Shown here: piece by piece, positions 1 through 7,887 of the stretch
Position numbering within the stretch: the stretch's first letter is position 1
Layout of the letters: the number at the start of each line of letters is the position of its first letter
From: Deefgea tanakiae
GTDB lineage: Bacteria; Pseudomonadota; Gammaproteobacteria; Burkholderiales; Chitinibacteraceae
Reading direction: 5' to 3'
Length of the DNA: 64,000 nucleotides
NCBI RefSeq assembly: GCF_019665765.1
Contig: NZ_CP081150.1
Location: 372,001 to 436,000 of the forward strand
The notes under the pieces: generated by a model
Databases searched by the model: none
The model's input: the letters and a program-made list of their open reading frames with translations, nothing else
Told to the model about the DNA's origin: nothing
Translations under genes and position numbers: made by a program

Positions 1-468
1 AAGGGCTGGAATATGGAGGAGCCACGACCAAGGTTAAAACCAGCGGGTCAATATGATCCGGTGTCACGAGCGTTGGAGTTGGTTTTGTTTCGCCCTTCAC
101 TTTTGTTGGGGCAAGAGCCTGTCGAGTTGACGTGGCCGGTTGAGGGTTTGCACGGTTTAGCTCGTGCGGTATTTACTATTGCGCGCCAAGCGCCTGATTT
201 GCAAGGCGTGGAGTTGTTGGCGCGTTGTCGTGAGTTGCCTAATTATTCTCGTTTGAGTCGGTTTTTTAGTGAGCAGCGCGCTTTATTTGAAAAGTTTGAC
301 GAAGAGGATTTGCAGGTAGAAATCGCTAATTCATTGTTGGCCGCTACGCAAAATTTTTCGCTAGGGTCTACACTGAGTCGGAAAGAAGAGTTGGACATCC
401 TGTCTGCCAGTCGAGGTTTGACGGACGAGGAATCGCAAGAATATCTGGCGCTTTTATTGCGCCATTAG
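1..468 (+). CDS. dnaG: DNA primase DnaG, C-terminal part (5' end outside window)
   Basis: The frame is open from base 1, so this is the 3' end of a longer gene. The roughly 155 visible residues match the C-terminal helicase-binding part of DnaG: after a basic, proline-containing linker comes a helical segment with R-x-L-E-L-V-L-F-R-P, then a helical bundle ending E-S-Q-E-Y-L-A-L-L-L-R-H. In the family this domain contacts the DnaB helicase and tunes primer synthesis at the replication fork; the zinc finger and TOPRIM parts would lie upstream. rpoD follows after about 100 bp, the classical macromolecular synthesis arrangement. Identification rests on the C-terminal signature plus rpoD synteny. 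Confidence 0.85.
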   Translation, partial: KGWNMEEPRPRLKPAGQYDPVSRALELVLFRPSLLLGQEPVELTWPVEGLHGLARAVFTIARQAPDLQGVELLARCRELPNYSRLSRFFSEQRALFEKFDEEDLQVEIANSLLAATQNFSLGSTLSRKEELDILSASRGLTDEESQEYLALLLRH

Positions 469-509
469 CCAAGTGAGGTGGCCGTTAAGGTGCTTCACTT
501 CCGGCATTG

Positions 510-539
510 GGGACAAAACCCTTCAATGTCTGGTATAAT
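510..539 (+). promoter_or_regulatory. Probable sigma-70 promoter of rpoD
   Basis: An extended -10 element TGG-TATAAT (531-539) has a perfect TATAAT hexamer. A -35-like GGGACA lies at 510-515 with an 18-bp spacer. It is 31 bp upstream of the rpoD ATG and just after the dnaG stop, so rpoD can be transcribed independently of dnaG. Predicted from sequence only. Confidence 0.6.
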
Positions 540-570
540 TCTCGGTTTTGCTAGACACATAAGCAGAGTC

Positions 571-2508
571 ATGGCAGCAGATCAAAAACTAAACAAAGAA
601 AATCTTGACGCGAACGGCGGAAAATCAGGCGAGGTAAAGCTCGATCCTGAAGAGCGCAAAGCCAAATTCAAGACACTCATCGTCCTTGGTAAAGAACGTG
701 GTTACCTCACGTACGCCGAGATTAACGACCATCTTCCTGAAGATATGCTCGACGCCGAGCAAATCGAGGGCATCATCAGCATGATCTCCAATATGGGGAT
801 CCAAGTTTATGATGAAGCGCCTGACGCCGAAGATCTGTTGATGTCGGATGCGCCTGCACGGGTAGCAGACGAGGACGCAGCCGAAGAAGCTGAAGCCGCT
901 TTATCTTCAGTTGATGCTGACTTTGGTCGAACAACTGACCCTGTGCGTATGTATATGCGTGAAATGGGTACGGTTGAGCTCTTGACGCGTGAAGGCGAAA
1001 TTGAAATCGCCAAGCGAATCGAAGATGGCCTCCGTCACATGATCACTGCGATTTCAGCGTGCCCAACCACGATTGCCCAAATTATTGACTTGGTTGAGCG
1101 TGGCTTGAATGATGAAATCCGCATTGATGACGTGATTGACGGTTTTATCGATCCAAACGCCGTTGAAGCTGAAGAAGAAGTTGCATTGGATCTACCTGAT
1201 CCAGATGCGGTGCTCGAAGAAAACGCCGATGAAGACGAAGCTGAAGATGACGGCGGTGCCGCGGCTGCGAGTGCTAATCTTGAACTGCTAAAAACACAAG
1301 CTCGCGAACATTTCGAAATCATCAATGATTTGTACGGCCGGATGTTAGAAGCCTTGATTGATCATGGCACTTCTTCACCGACTTATATTTTGTTGCAGCA
1401 GTCAATTGCGATTGAATTTCAAAAAATTCGCTTTTCTGCGCGACAAGTTGAATCGTTATGTGACGTTTTGCGTGGCATGGTGGACGACATTCGCACGCAT
1501 GAACGTCAAATCATGGACTTGTGTACTCGTCGCGTTGGCATGCCGCGCGATTACTTCATTAAAACCTTCCCAGGTCGTGAAACGGACTTGACGTGGGTGC
1601 CAGAAGAAATCGCCGCCGAGAAAAACTATTCCGGCATCATGTTCCGCTACAAGCATGCGATCATGGAGCAGCAACAAAAGCTCAATGAGCTGCAAGAAGC
1701 TGCTCGCTTGAATATTCGTGAGTTGAAAGAAATCAGTCGTCATATGTCGACGGGTGAGGCAAAAGCGAAACGCGCTAAGCGCGAAATGATCGAGGCCAAC
1801 TTGCGCCTCGTGATCTCGATTGCGAAAAAATATACCAACCGTGGTTTGCAATTCTTGGATTTGATTCAAGAAGGTAATATCGGTTTGATGAAAGCGGTTG
1901 ATAAATTCGAATACCGTCGTGGATACAAATTCTCGACCTACGCAACCTGGTGGATCCGTCAGGCGATTACTCGCTCGATTGCTGATCAAGCGCGTACGAT
2001 TCGGATTCCGGTGCATATGATCGAAACGATCAACAAAATGAACCGTATCCAGCGTCAAATCCTGCAAGAAACGGGTGTTGAAGCGACGCCAGAAGAATTG
2101 GCAGAGCGCATGGAAATGCCGGAAGACAAAATCCGTAAGATTTTGAAAATCGCCAAAGAACCTATTTCAATGGAAACACCAATTGGTGATGATGATGATT
2201 CGCACCTCGGTGACTTCATTGAAGATGCCAATAATATGGCACCTGCCGATGCTGCTGTTTATGCTGGCCTACGCGAAGCGACCAAAGAAGTGCTGGATAC
2301 CTTAACACCACGCGAAGCAAAAGTATTGCGTATGCGTTTTGGTATTGATATGAGCACCGATCACACGCTCGAAGAGGTTGGTAAGCAATTTGACGTAACG
2401 CGTGAGCGTATTCGTCAGATTGAAGCCAAGGCACTACGTAAGCTGCGCCATCCAACTCGTTCAGAAAGATTGAAGAGTTTCATTGAAAATAATGCCAGCG
2501 AACAGTAG
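571..2508 (+). CDS. rpoD: RNA polymerase primary sigma factor RpoD (sigma-70)
   Basis: Housekeeping sigma factor that directs core RNA polymerase to -10/-35 promoters. I start it at the ATG at 571 (M-A-A-D-Q-K), because the longer frame upstream runs through the promoter. The 645 residues show region 1.1, an acidic stretch rich in E/D and A typical of the non-conserved insert, region 1.2/2.1 ([11 protein letters not shown]), region 2.4 ([14 protein letters not shown]), region 3 ([10 protein letters not shown]) and the region 4.2 helix-turn-helix ([15 protein letters not shown]). It ends about 15 bp before the tRNA gene. Length and motifs are normal for the family. Confidence 0.97.
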   Translation: MAADQKLNKENLDANGGKSGEVKLDPEERKAKFKTLIVLGKERGYLTYAEINDHLPEDMLDAEQIEGIISMISNMGIQVYDEAPDAEDLLMSDAPARVADEDAAEEAEAALSSVDADFGRTTDPVRMYMREMGTVELLTREGEIEIAKRIEDGLRHMITAISACPTTIAQIIDLVERGLNDEIRIDDVIDGFIDPNAVEAEEEVALDLPDPDAVLEENADEDEAEDDGGAAAASANLELLKTQAREHFEIINDLYGRMLEALIDHGTSSPTYILLQQSIAIEFQKIRFSARQVESLCDVLRGMVDDIRTHERQIMDLCTRRVGMPRDYFIKTFPGRETDLTWVPEEIAAEKNYSGIMFRYKHAIMEQQQKLNELQEAARLNIRELKEISRHMSTGEAKAKRAKREMIEANLRLVISIAKKYTNRGLQFLDLIQEGNIGLMKAVDKFEYRRGYKFSTYATWWIRQAITRSIADQARTIRIPVHMIETINKMNRIQRQILQETGVEATPEELAERMEMPEDKIRKILKIAKEPISMETPIGDDDDSHLGDFIEDANNMAPADAAVYAGLREATKEVLDTLTPREAKVLRMRFGIDMSTDHTLEEVGKQFDVTRERIRQIEAKALRKLRHPTRSERLKSFIENNASEQ

Positions 2509-2523
2509 AATAGCAACCCTTTC

Positions 2524-2600
2524 GGGCCTGTAGCTCAGTTGGTTAGAGCAGAGGACTCATAATCCTTTGGTCCACGGTTCAAGTCCGTGCAGGCCCACCA
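2524..2600 (+). tRNA. tRNA with anticodon CAT (tRNA-Met or tRNA-Ile2)
   Basis: A complete 77-nt cloverleaf. The acceptor stem GGGCCTG pairs with CAGGCCC, the D arm is GCTC/GAGC, the anticodon stem GAGGA/TCCTT carries loop CTCATAA (anticodon CAT), the T stem is CACGG/CCGTG with loop TTCAAGT, and CCA is encoded. CAT can mean elongator Met or lysidine-modified Ile2. The G-A-C-T-C-A-T-A-A-T-C core resembles Ile2, but I cannot settle it by eye. Its 3' half is the attachment site of island 1. Confidence 0.93.
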
Positions 2601-2619
2601 ATAAAATCAAGGACTTAGC
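2555..2619. repeat. Left attachment repeat of island 1 (tRNA-side copy)
   Basis: A 65-bp segment running from the anticodon loop of the tRNA through its 3' end and 19 bp beyond. It recurs at 7888-7952 with two mismatches (2573 and the first base after CCA). Direct repeats of a tRNA 3' half flanking an integrase gene are the standard product of tyrosine-recombinase integration at a tRNA. Confidence 0.9.
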
Positions 2620-2642
2620 TTAATTGCTGAGTCCTTTTTTTT
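2611..2642 (+). terminator. Intrinsic terminator after the CAT tRNA
   Basis: GGACTTAGC (2611-2619) pairs with GCTGAGTCC (2626-2634) with one G-T wobble and a short loop, followed by eight T. It ends the rpoD/tRNA transcript. The left arm lies inside the attachment repeat, whereas the right arm differs between the two island ends. Confidence 0.8.
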
Positions 2643-2654
2643 GCCTGCCAGTTT

Positions 2655-2682
2655 TCATGTAACCGCTATGTAACCCGATTTC
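2655..2682. repeat. Inner end repeat of island 1 (left), probable integrase arm sites
   Basis: A 28-bp sequence identical to 7724-7751 near the other end. It contains two directly repeated ATGTAACC units (2657-2664 and 2668-2675). Paired short direct repeats inside both ends fit arm-type binding sites of a tyrosine integrase; that function is inferred. Confidence 0.65.
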
Positions 2683-2706
2683 ATAAAAAGACTTCTCTTT
2701 TAGGGG

Positions 2707-2892
2707 CTACAGAAACTCAGCCTTATTTCTCTCTAAATATTCAGCGAATGCTTTTTTTGGTTTGGCAAAGGCAAGATTTAGACAAGTTTGGGCGCGAATT
2801 AAAATCACCCTCTCTTTTTGCTTGTCCGATACAACTTTGCACAACTTTTTAGCTAGCGAAGTTACAAGCCTTTTTAAGTTACCCAAGGTCAC
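2707..2892 (-). CDS. Possible small hypothetical protein (61 aa)
   Basis: A 61-codon frame starting at GTG, with a GGGGAAAG stretch about 10 nt upstream that could serve as a ribosome binding site. The product is lysine- and leucine-rich with no recognisable motif, and is predicted helical at the C-terminus (K-A-F-A-E-Y-L-E-R-N-K). It sits between the inner end repeat and a terminator, in otherwise empty AT-rich DNA. It could equally be a chance frame. The rest of 2643-3052 holds nothing else I can support. Confidence 0.25.
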   Translation of the reverse strand: MTLGNLKRLVTSLAKKLCKVVSDKQKERVILIRAQTCLNLAFAKPKKAFAEYLERNKAEFL

Positions 2893-3053
2893 TTTGGTTA
2901 TCTTTCCCCGCCCATACCTTACAACCTCATCTAGCGCCGCCTAGTCAATTTGCCGTCATTTCTCCGTTATTTCTCACTTTCTGAATTAAATTGAAAGAAT
3001 AGATTCAAAACAAACAGAATAGTCAAAACCTATTTAAAAATAAAAACAAATAG

Positions 3054-3076
3054 AAAAACCCACCATCAAAGGTGGG
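3054..3076 (-). terminator. Terminator of the island 1 minus-strand operon
   Basis: On the minus strand CCCACC (3071-3076) and GGTGGG (3059-3064) form a stem with a 6-nt loop, followed by five T. It lies about 50 bp past the stop of the 175-residue gene and would end the operon before the tRNA. Confidence 0.7.
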
Positions 3077-3125
3077 CTCACTTTCTCAAAACAAACTCAA
3101 TGCCCCAAGGGGGGAAACCAGCACA

Positions 3126-3653
3126 CTAAGTCTTTTTTTGTAGCGCCTTTTTCTTAATGCGCGCCATTCGACCTTCAAAGCCAGACTCCGTACCATCATG
3201 CAATCCATAACTTAGCGCCAGTTCACAGACCTCAATCGCTTTTTCAAACTGACCAACCTCAGTTAATGCAGTCGCGAAGTATTGGAAAGTAGTTACACGC
3301 GGCAAATACCCCTTTACCTCACCAGCCAAGGCAACTTCACCTGCCAGAGGGATAGCTAAATCAGGGAATTCCCTCAAATGAAAATCTGCATATTTCAAGC
3401 AAATTTGCATAAACCTATCGTCTTTTCTTTGCTTATAGGCCAAAGCAACGATTGTCTGCAAAAGAAAGTGCCTATCCACCAAATTAGCCTTTAACTCAGT
3501 AGCTTTTAGCATGCGCTCCAAATCACCAGAAGACCAAGCCAAAAAAACCTCATCAGCCTCAACACTCTTCCCCTGCCTCATAACGTAAGCGGTAGAGAAT
3601 TCCTCCTCTTGAGGCTTTTCTTTTTTTCCAAATAGTGAAGCTAGCCAGCCCAT
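3126..3653 (-). CDS. Hypothetical protein with TPR-like helical repeats
   Basis: Encodes 175 residues starting M-G-W-L-A-S-L-F-G-K-K-E-K. The body is alpha-helical, with paired-helix spacing typical of tetratricopeptide repeats, best seen around A-T-A-L-T-E-V-G-Q-F-E-K-A-I-E-V-C-E-L-A. It ends in a basic tail (K-K-K-A-L-Q-K-K-T). There is no signal peptide. An AGGGATGAG ribosome site precedes the ATG. It lies 33 bp downstream of the 107-residue gene in the same orientation, so they are probably cotranscribed cargo. A TPR fold implies protein binding, but the partner is unknown. Confidence 0.6.
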   Translation of the reverse strand: MGWLASLFGKKEKPQEEEFSTAYVMRQGKSVEADEVFLAWSSGDLERMLKATELKANLVDRHFLLQTIVALAYKQRKDDRFMQICLKYADFHLREFPDLAIPLAGEVALAGEVKGYLPRVTTFQYFATALTEVGQFEKAIEVCELALSYGLHDGTESGFEGRMARIKKKALQKKT

Positions 3654-3686
3654 AACTCATCCCTTTACTAAATCCACATAAAGCAC

Positions 3687-4010
3687 TCAATAAATAACCT
3701 CTTCAATAAAATCGCCGTCTTCATCGTCATCGTCTGGTATCGGAGTCAAATGCTCTGCCAACCAGTCAGGCAAATCAAAAAACGTAAACAACGCGCCTGC
3801 CATGCCTTCTAGTGATTTATACGGCGGCGGGCAAGGTATCGACCAATCAGGATATACCTTAACAAGCCTTTTACCGCCAAAGTTCTTTAGGTAAAACTTT
3901 GCATGTTCGGCATCTTTGCCGCTAATTTCACCTGTCTCAATATCCCAATCAAAATCAAGCTCCAGATTCTTGTTTAATGCGTCACCTTTCACCTTAATAT
4001 TTACAGCCAT
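3687..4010 (-). CDS. Hypothetical acidic protein, island cargo
   Basis: Encodes 107 residues with a strong GGAGGTGAT ribosome binding site before the ATG, which supports translation. The N-terminal half alternates K/V/N strands, followed by an aromatic, proline-rich segment (D-W-S-I-P-C-P-P-P-Y) and a very acidic tail (D-D-D-D-E-D-G-D). I recognise no family. It precedes the TPR-like gene and probably forms a pair with it. Small acidic proteins next to TPR partners occur among immunity and regulator proteins, but nothing here proves that role. Confidence 0.6.
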   Translation of the reverse strand: MAVNIKVKGDALNKNLELDFDWDIETGEISGKDAEHAKFYLKNFGGKRLVKVYPDWSIPCPPPYKSLEGMAGALFTFFDLPDWLAEHLTPIPDDDDEDGDFIEEVIY

Positions 4011-4055
4011 TTCATCACCTCCAATCCACCACCCATAACAATAAGTGAAAAACTA

Positions 4056-4078
4056 GAACCCTACACAGGATAGGGTTC
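4056..4078. promoter_or_regulatory. Inverted repeat upstream of the two-gene cargo operon
   Basis: GAACCCTA (4056-4063) and TAGGGTTC (4071-4078) form a perfect 8-bp inverted repeat with a 7-nt centre, 46 bp upstream of the 107-residue gene. It could be an operator or the transcript end of the mob gene. No T-run follows on the minus strand, which favours an operator. Confidence 0.4.
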
Positions 4079-4195
4079 ACTTGTTCAGAGTACGCAAAAC
4101 AACCAAGGTAAAGCTTGCGCACTTTTGTTCACTATTGCGAATTTCTATACGTAACGCAGTTCGTAATTTCACAAAAAAAGTAAACCCTATAGGCT

Positions 4196-4948
4196 TTATG
4201 AGTCTGAAACTGGCCTTGTCATCAATGCAACGAGTGATTGAGGCTGCTTTGTTTCAAGCTCCAAGCCTAGTGCGTCGCATATTGGCGCTGGATTGCCCGC
4301 AATCAGGTCACACAAGGTCAAACGTACATTAGGCAAGCTAAGCGCCAAAGGGTCATCACACAACACTTGCAGCACACGCTTTGCCGCCGCTTCACGTAAC
4401 CGTTTAGATAGCTTTAACCCGCCGTTATGTTTTAAGCCGTATTTATCCCCGATTGCTTTGTGAAAATCAGTTTGCACTTGCCGCAGTTTGGCGCGATTAC
4501 CCACCAAGTCGCTGCCATTCATTTTCCCGTTTATTAAAGGCATGATGAGATAGTGACAATGGGGCGCGCCTTCATCTGCATGCACCACCGCACTCAGCAC
4601 AGGGCAATCGTAATACTCACGCAACCACTGCAAGCACTCCCGAAAAAATGGCTCTAGCTCGATAGCGGTACTCGCTGGCAAGCTTATAACGCACTCGACA
4701 GCCAGCACAGCGTCTTTTCTTAGCTTGCTTATCTCAATGGCTTGCAGCGTTTCACGGTGCATATCAACTACACCCCGCGCCGTTGCAGCACCAGCCAGCA
4801 CCAGATTATTCTGAATTTTGCCCGCATCAATATGACTACCAGCACCCAGCTCAGCAAGGTATTCCCGCAGGTTATGCTTTGCGGTTTGCATTAGCTGGGC
4901 AGGGTTAGTTAGCTTTTTCAAGGCGTAGTATTGGCAATCACCCGCCAT
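4196..4948 (-). CDS. MobV-family relaxase (Mob/Pre), minimal relaxase domain
   Basis: A 250-residue protein. I start it at the ATG at 4948 (M-A-G-D-C-Q-Y-Y-A), preceded by GAGGTG; the longer frame upstream overlaps the neighbouring gene. MobV motif I is visible as H-N-L-R near residue 25, the position of the DNA-attacking histidine in the pMV158 MobM family. The metal-binding motif III is H-A-D-E-x-A-P-H-C-H near residue 125. These enzymes nick oriT and lead plasmid DNA into a recipient. It is about half the length of MobM, lacking the C-terminal coiled-coil region. Its start overlaps the upstream gene by 11 bp, implying cotranscription. No coupling protein or secretion genes are present. Confidence 0.75.
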   Translation of the reverse strand: MAGDCQYYALKKLTNPAQLMQTAKHNLREYLAELGAGSHIDAGKIQNNLVLAGAATARGVVDMHRETLQAIEISKLRKDAVLAVECVISLPASTAIELEPFFRECLQWLREYYDCPVLSAVVHADEGAPHCHYLIMPLINGKMNGSDLVGNRAKLRQVQTDFHKAIGDKYGLKHNGGLKLSKRLREAAAKRVLQVLCDDPLALSLPNVRLTLCDLIAGNPAPICDALGLELETKQPQSLVALMTRPVSDS

Positions 4949-5306
4949 AATCACCTCGCCCTCTACTGGCACGCAAAACAGCAATATCAGCAGCAGAGAA
5001 AAAATACTCTGCAATACAACGCCCACCATTTGGATTTGCAACTGGCATGCTAACAATTGGAAAACCCATTTTTTTTAGGACGTTTATATGCGCGCCAAGC
5101 CGCCAAGAATCAAAACCCATTTGGGGTTGGGTTAGATGGTTACCAGCCAATAACAGACGGAGTACTTTTTCAGGCCACGTATCTGGATTAGGCCATGTAA
5201 CTTTTATTGGCAATTCATCATTAGAAAACAGGCGGGCTTGTTCTGGTATAAAATGGCCGTGTGTATGGGCGCTCTGGCTGGATGTATTGCTGGGGCGCTT
5301 TTTCAT
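4938..5306 (-). CDS. Putative winged-helix DNA-binding protein
   Basis: Encodes 122 residues with a polar N-terminus (M-K-K-R-P-S-N-T) and a core L-A-G-N-H-L-T-Q-P-Q-M-G-F-D-S-W-R-L-G-A-H-I, which looks like the recognition-helix region of a small winged-helix domain. It then continues K-K-M-G-F-P-I-V-S. Similar small proteins sit between the excisionase-like gene and mobilization genes in P4-like islands. It overlaps the upstream gene by 4 bp and the relaxase gene by 11 bp, so the three are translationally coupled. A regulator or mobilization accessory role is inferred. Confidence 0.55.
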   Translation of the reverse strand: MKKRPSNTSSQSAHTHGHFIPEQARLFSNDELPIKVTWPNPDTWPEKVLRLLLAGNHLTQPQMGFDSWRLGAHINVLKKMGFPIVSMPVANPNGGRCIAEYFFSAADIAVLRASRGRGDYGG

Positions 5307-5488
5307 TTTTCAGCCCCTACCAGTAACGCCTCAACTTCAGCGCGTGGCCAAAGCAAGCGACCATTCGGAAGCTTTAGTGGCCTAACTCCCAAATAGTGTC
5401 CATGAAGGCAATATCCTTTAAGAATTGTTTGCGGCTTATTCCCCAGCACACCCGCATATTCATTCGTTGAAAGTACAGTTTTTTCCAT
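5303..5488 (-). CDS. Excisionase/AlpA-like DNA-binding protein
   Basis: A 61-residue protein with a helix-turn-helix pattern: L-S-T-N-E-Y-A-G-V-L-G followed by P-Q-T-I-L-K, then L-P-N-G-R-L-L-W-P-R-A-E-V, the wing common in MerR/Xis-type excisionases. A GGAG ribosome site is 8 nt before the ATG. Small proteins of this type bend attachment-site DNA and push integrases toward excision, or activate the integrase promoter as AlpA does. It sits three genes downstream of the integrase start, a normal place for a directionality factor. Confidence 0.6.
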   Translation of the reverse strand: MEKTVLSTNEYAGVLGNKPQTILKGYCLHGHYLGVRPLKLPNGRLLWPRAEVEALLVGAEK

Positions 5489-5536
5489 TGCAATCGCTCC
5501 GTATCAATTGAAGTACGGGACGATTTTTTCATCTTA

Positions 5537-5568
5537 ATTTGGGTGAGAAAGAACGATTTCACCCAAAT
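5537..5568. repeat. Inverted repeat at the end of the 272-residue gene
   Basis: ATTTGGGTGA (5537-5546) and TCACCCAAAT (5559-5568) are a perfect 10-bp inverted repeat around a 12-nt loop, overlapping the stop codon of the gene at 5559. No T-run follows on the minus strand, so a classical terminator is doubtful. It may be an attenuator or an mRNA-stabilising stem before the excisionase-like gene. Confidence 0.5.
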
Positions 5569-6377
5569 ATTTTCACCTGCTCTTTTCTTTTTCTACGTTC
5601 ACTTGCAACCCAGCCCTTCAGCCAATCGCGTACCGTTTCCCATTTTCGTGGCTTATCTTCTTTAAACTTGGAATTTATTGCATCAGCCAAGGCTTGATAG
5701 GTTTTTTTGTCGTTCGACTTGAGTTGTCTAGTCACGAAAAATTTATCCCGTGCATACTTTTTCATCTTCGCAATCGCATGACTTCTCTCCTGCATGCCTT
5801 CAGTGGTCGCTATCGAGCGAGACTTCCCTGCATGCCATCGCGGCTCCATATCAGCCACCACGCAACAGTGCATGTCATCGACAACACCCAGCAAGTGCTT
5901 CATTGCAATTTCCATGTTCCCAGCTTCATAAGCTAATTTTGCACTTTGAAGGTTCAGCAGGGCTTTTGCTGCATTATCAGCTGTCTTATTTTCGGGCGCT
6001 ATTCTTTGCAATAGCCCACCAAGAGATAGAAAAATAGTCTTCCGATGACTTAAGAAAATTGCCTGTAAAGCTGAAAAATAGCGGGCGTTCACATTGTGTT
6101 TTTCAACAAACAAAGCAAACATTTCACAACACACTGCTGCGTCGTCGGGCTTATCTGCCAATGATAAACCTTCCAATGGCAGGCCTTGCTCAATTAACTT
6201 TTGTTTGAAAAACTGTTCAAACTTGGCAAATCGAAAGTCCAGTGCATTTTCAGCATTAAACTGCGCCACCATTTCTTTTGTTTCATCGGTGGATTCTGGC
6301 GTAAAGACATAGGACTTTAGCAAACTCTCATGCTGCCCCTTGCTGCCAACTCTGCGAGTAATTTTTTTAAGTCCCAT
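5559..6377 (-). CDS. Hypothetical island protein coupled to the integrase
   Basis: 272 residues starting M-G-L-K-K-I-T-R-R. The ATG at 6377 overlaps the integrase stop as TGATG, which implies translational coupling. The protein is mainly helical with no signal peptide or membrane segment. The C-terminal third (K-T-Y-Q-A-L-A-D-A-I-N-S-K-F followed by W-E-T-V-R-D-W-L-K-G-W) resembles a small helix-turn-helix that ends in a basic tail, so DNA binding is plausible. I do not recognise a family. Confidence 0.6.
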   Translation of the reverse strand: MGLKKITRRVGSKGQHESLLKSYVFTPESTDETKEMVAQFNAENALDFRFAKFEQFFKQKLIEQGLPLEGLSLADKPDDAAVCCEMFALFVEKHNVNARYFSALQAIFLSHRKTIFLSLGGLLQRIAPENKTADNAAKALLNLQSAKLAYEAGNMEIAMKHLLGVVDDMHCCVVADMEPRWHAGKSRSIATTEGMQERSHAIAKMKKYARDKFFVTRQLKSNDKKTYQALADAINSKFKEDKPRKWETVRDWLKGWVASERRKRKEQVKIFG

Positions 6378-7708
6378 CACGCCACCACCCTAAGCACCGC
6401 TGGTGCTGCATTAGCCTGAAAATTAATCCCTGCTTGCTCCAATATCCAAGCTTCGATTTTGACATGCCACATTCGCAGCAAATCAATTGGGCGGCGGCGG
6501 TAGTGTTTCTCGGCAATGGCAGTGGGTTTGCGGCCTTCAATTTGCGCCACAACGCCAACAGGTGCTTCTGTCCACTCGGCCAGTGTGCCAAAGCTACGGC
6601 GTAAGCCGTGCACGGTGAGATGGGGTAAGCCTGCCGTTTGGACTGCACAGGTTAATGCTGTGTTCGGGTCGGTCATTTTGCCTGTCGCTGATTTAGGACT
6701 GCTGAATACAAATTCATTGCGGCGTGGCAAGCCAATCAACAGGCTGGCAACGTAGGGAGTCAGTGGAATGGTGCGTGTCGCGTCTAGCTTCTCGGTCGCG
6801 CTTTTGCCGTGCTTTGCCACCTTGTCGCCAATGGTGAGAGTGAGCCATTGAAAGTCCACATCATCCCATTTCAGGTTGATTAGCTCTCCCGTTCTTGCGC
6901 CAGTGAGTAATAAGGTTTGCAGATAGGCCGACACGACAACGTTGCTCTGCATTTTGACCGCAGCAAACCACGCTGGCAGCATTTCTTTTTGCAGGCAGTC
7001 GCTCTTAGTGCCATTGCTCGGCACGGCTTCACGCACTCGTTTGGCGCTGTGCGCGTCGACAGGCGCAAGGCCAATGTAGGGGCTACCATCTTCACCGCAC
7101 CAATTCAGACAGCCACGCAGCAAGCGGAAACAACGGGCGGCGCTAGAAGGGCGTGTTGCGGTTTCGGCATCAAGCCACGTTTTGATTCTATCGGCGCTCA
7201 AATCAATCAGGCGGCAATCCAGCAGCGACACCAACGGCGCGGCCACGGTTTCGCCTTTGGTGCGTCGGTGTGGCTCTCCAGCCAATTGCACGGCGCGTAG
7301 ATGGTCACGCAATGACAAATCGCTCCAGCGATGTTTACGGGCGGCAATGTAGACGGGCCAAACATCGCCAAGGGTTACTTCGGCGCGTTCGCGACTGGCC
7401 TGCTGTTCAAGCTTGGCTTTGATACGCGACTCCTTGACTAGGCGCGGGTCTTTGCCGTTATCAATATCAATTTGCAACTCTCGCGCTTTCTTTTTGGCAT
7501 CATCCAAAGCCCATGCGCGGGTATCACCTATCGTAGTGCGTATCGACTTACCATCTAGCTTTGCTTGGTGAATATAGGACTTTGCGCCTGATGCAGTGAC
7601 ACGGACACCAAGCCCATCGGTATCTGCATCCCAAAAAAAGGATTGTGCCTTTCCTTCTTCGCACTCAAAGGCAAGTACACGCGGGGCGGTAAAGTTTTTC
7701 TTGCTCAT
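6377..7708 (-). CDS. Tyrosine-recombinase integrase, P4/DUF4102 type
   Basis: 443 residues with the architecture of P4-like integrases: an N-terminal arm-binding domain with G-L-G-V-R-V-T-A-S-G-A-K-S-Y and the T-I-G-D sequence of DUF4102, a SAM-like core-binding domain, and a C-terminal catalytic domain. Catalytic residues are visible: R in G-A-R-T-G-E-L-I-N-L-K-W, H-x-L-R-R in T-V-H-G-L-R-R-S-F, and Y in E-K-H-Y-R-R-R. It would catalyse integration and excision at the CAT tRNA. The gene starts about 180 bp from the right attachment repeat and reads inward. The first arm repeat is 15 bp upstream of its ATG, so integrase binding could repress its own promoter. Confidence 0.93.
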   Translation of the reverse strand: MSKKNFTAPRVLAFECEEGKAQSFFWDADTDGLGVRVTASGAKSYIHQAKLDGKSIRTTIGDTRAWALDDAKKKARELQIDIDNGKDPRLVKESRIKAKLEQQASRERAEVTLGDVWPVYIAARKHRWSDLSLRDHLRAVQLAGEPHRRTKGETVAAPLVSLLDCRLIDLSADRIKTWLDAETATRPSSAARCFRLLRGCLNWCGEDGSPYIGLAPVDAHSAKRVREAVPSNGTKSDCLQKEMLPAWFAAVKMQSNVVVSAYLQTLLLTGARTGELINLKWDDVDFQWLTLTIGDKVAKHGKSATEKLDATRTIPLTPYVASLLIGLPRRNEFVFSSPKSATGKMTDPNTALTCAVQTAGLPHLTVHGLRRSFGTLAEWTEAPVGVVAQIEGRKPTAIAEKHYRRRPIDLLRMWHVKIEAWILEQAGINFQANAAPAVLRVVA

Positions 7709-7723
7709 GGCATCCTTGGTTTC

Positions 7724-7751
7724 TCATGTAACCGCTATGTAACCCGATTTC
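7724..7751. repeat. Inner end repeat of island 1 (right), probable integrase arm sites
   Basis: Identical to 2655-2682, with two ATGTAACC units. A further ATGTAACCGA lies at 7793-7802. All are between the integrase start codon and the right attachment repeat. The interval 7709-8086 otherwise holds only the attachment repeat and its terminator. Confidence 0.65.
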
Positions 7752-7887
7752 GTCTATTTCAATCAATTAAAATCAAATTAGACCAAAGGATACATGTAAC
7801 CGAAAATGCCTGCAATCTATGTTTTATATGGGTTTAAGGCGATTTTTATATGTTGGAATCAATCTTGATAAAAGTGACTAGTAGGGT

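Noticed and set aside
1035-1325. Minus-strand frames inside rpoD with serine/alanine-rich products.
   Set aside because: They mirror the acidic E/D/A codons of rpoD on the other strand; rpoD itself is unambiguous.
5374-5562. A 62-codon frame overlapping the excisionase-like gene in another frame.
   Set aside because: The overlapping frame at 5303-5488 has an HTH pattern, GGAG and coupling to the next gene; this one has none.
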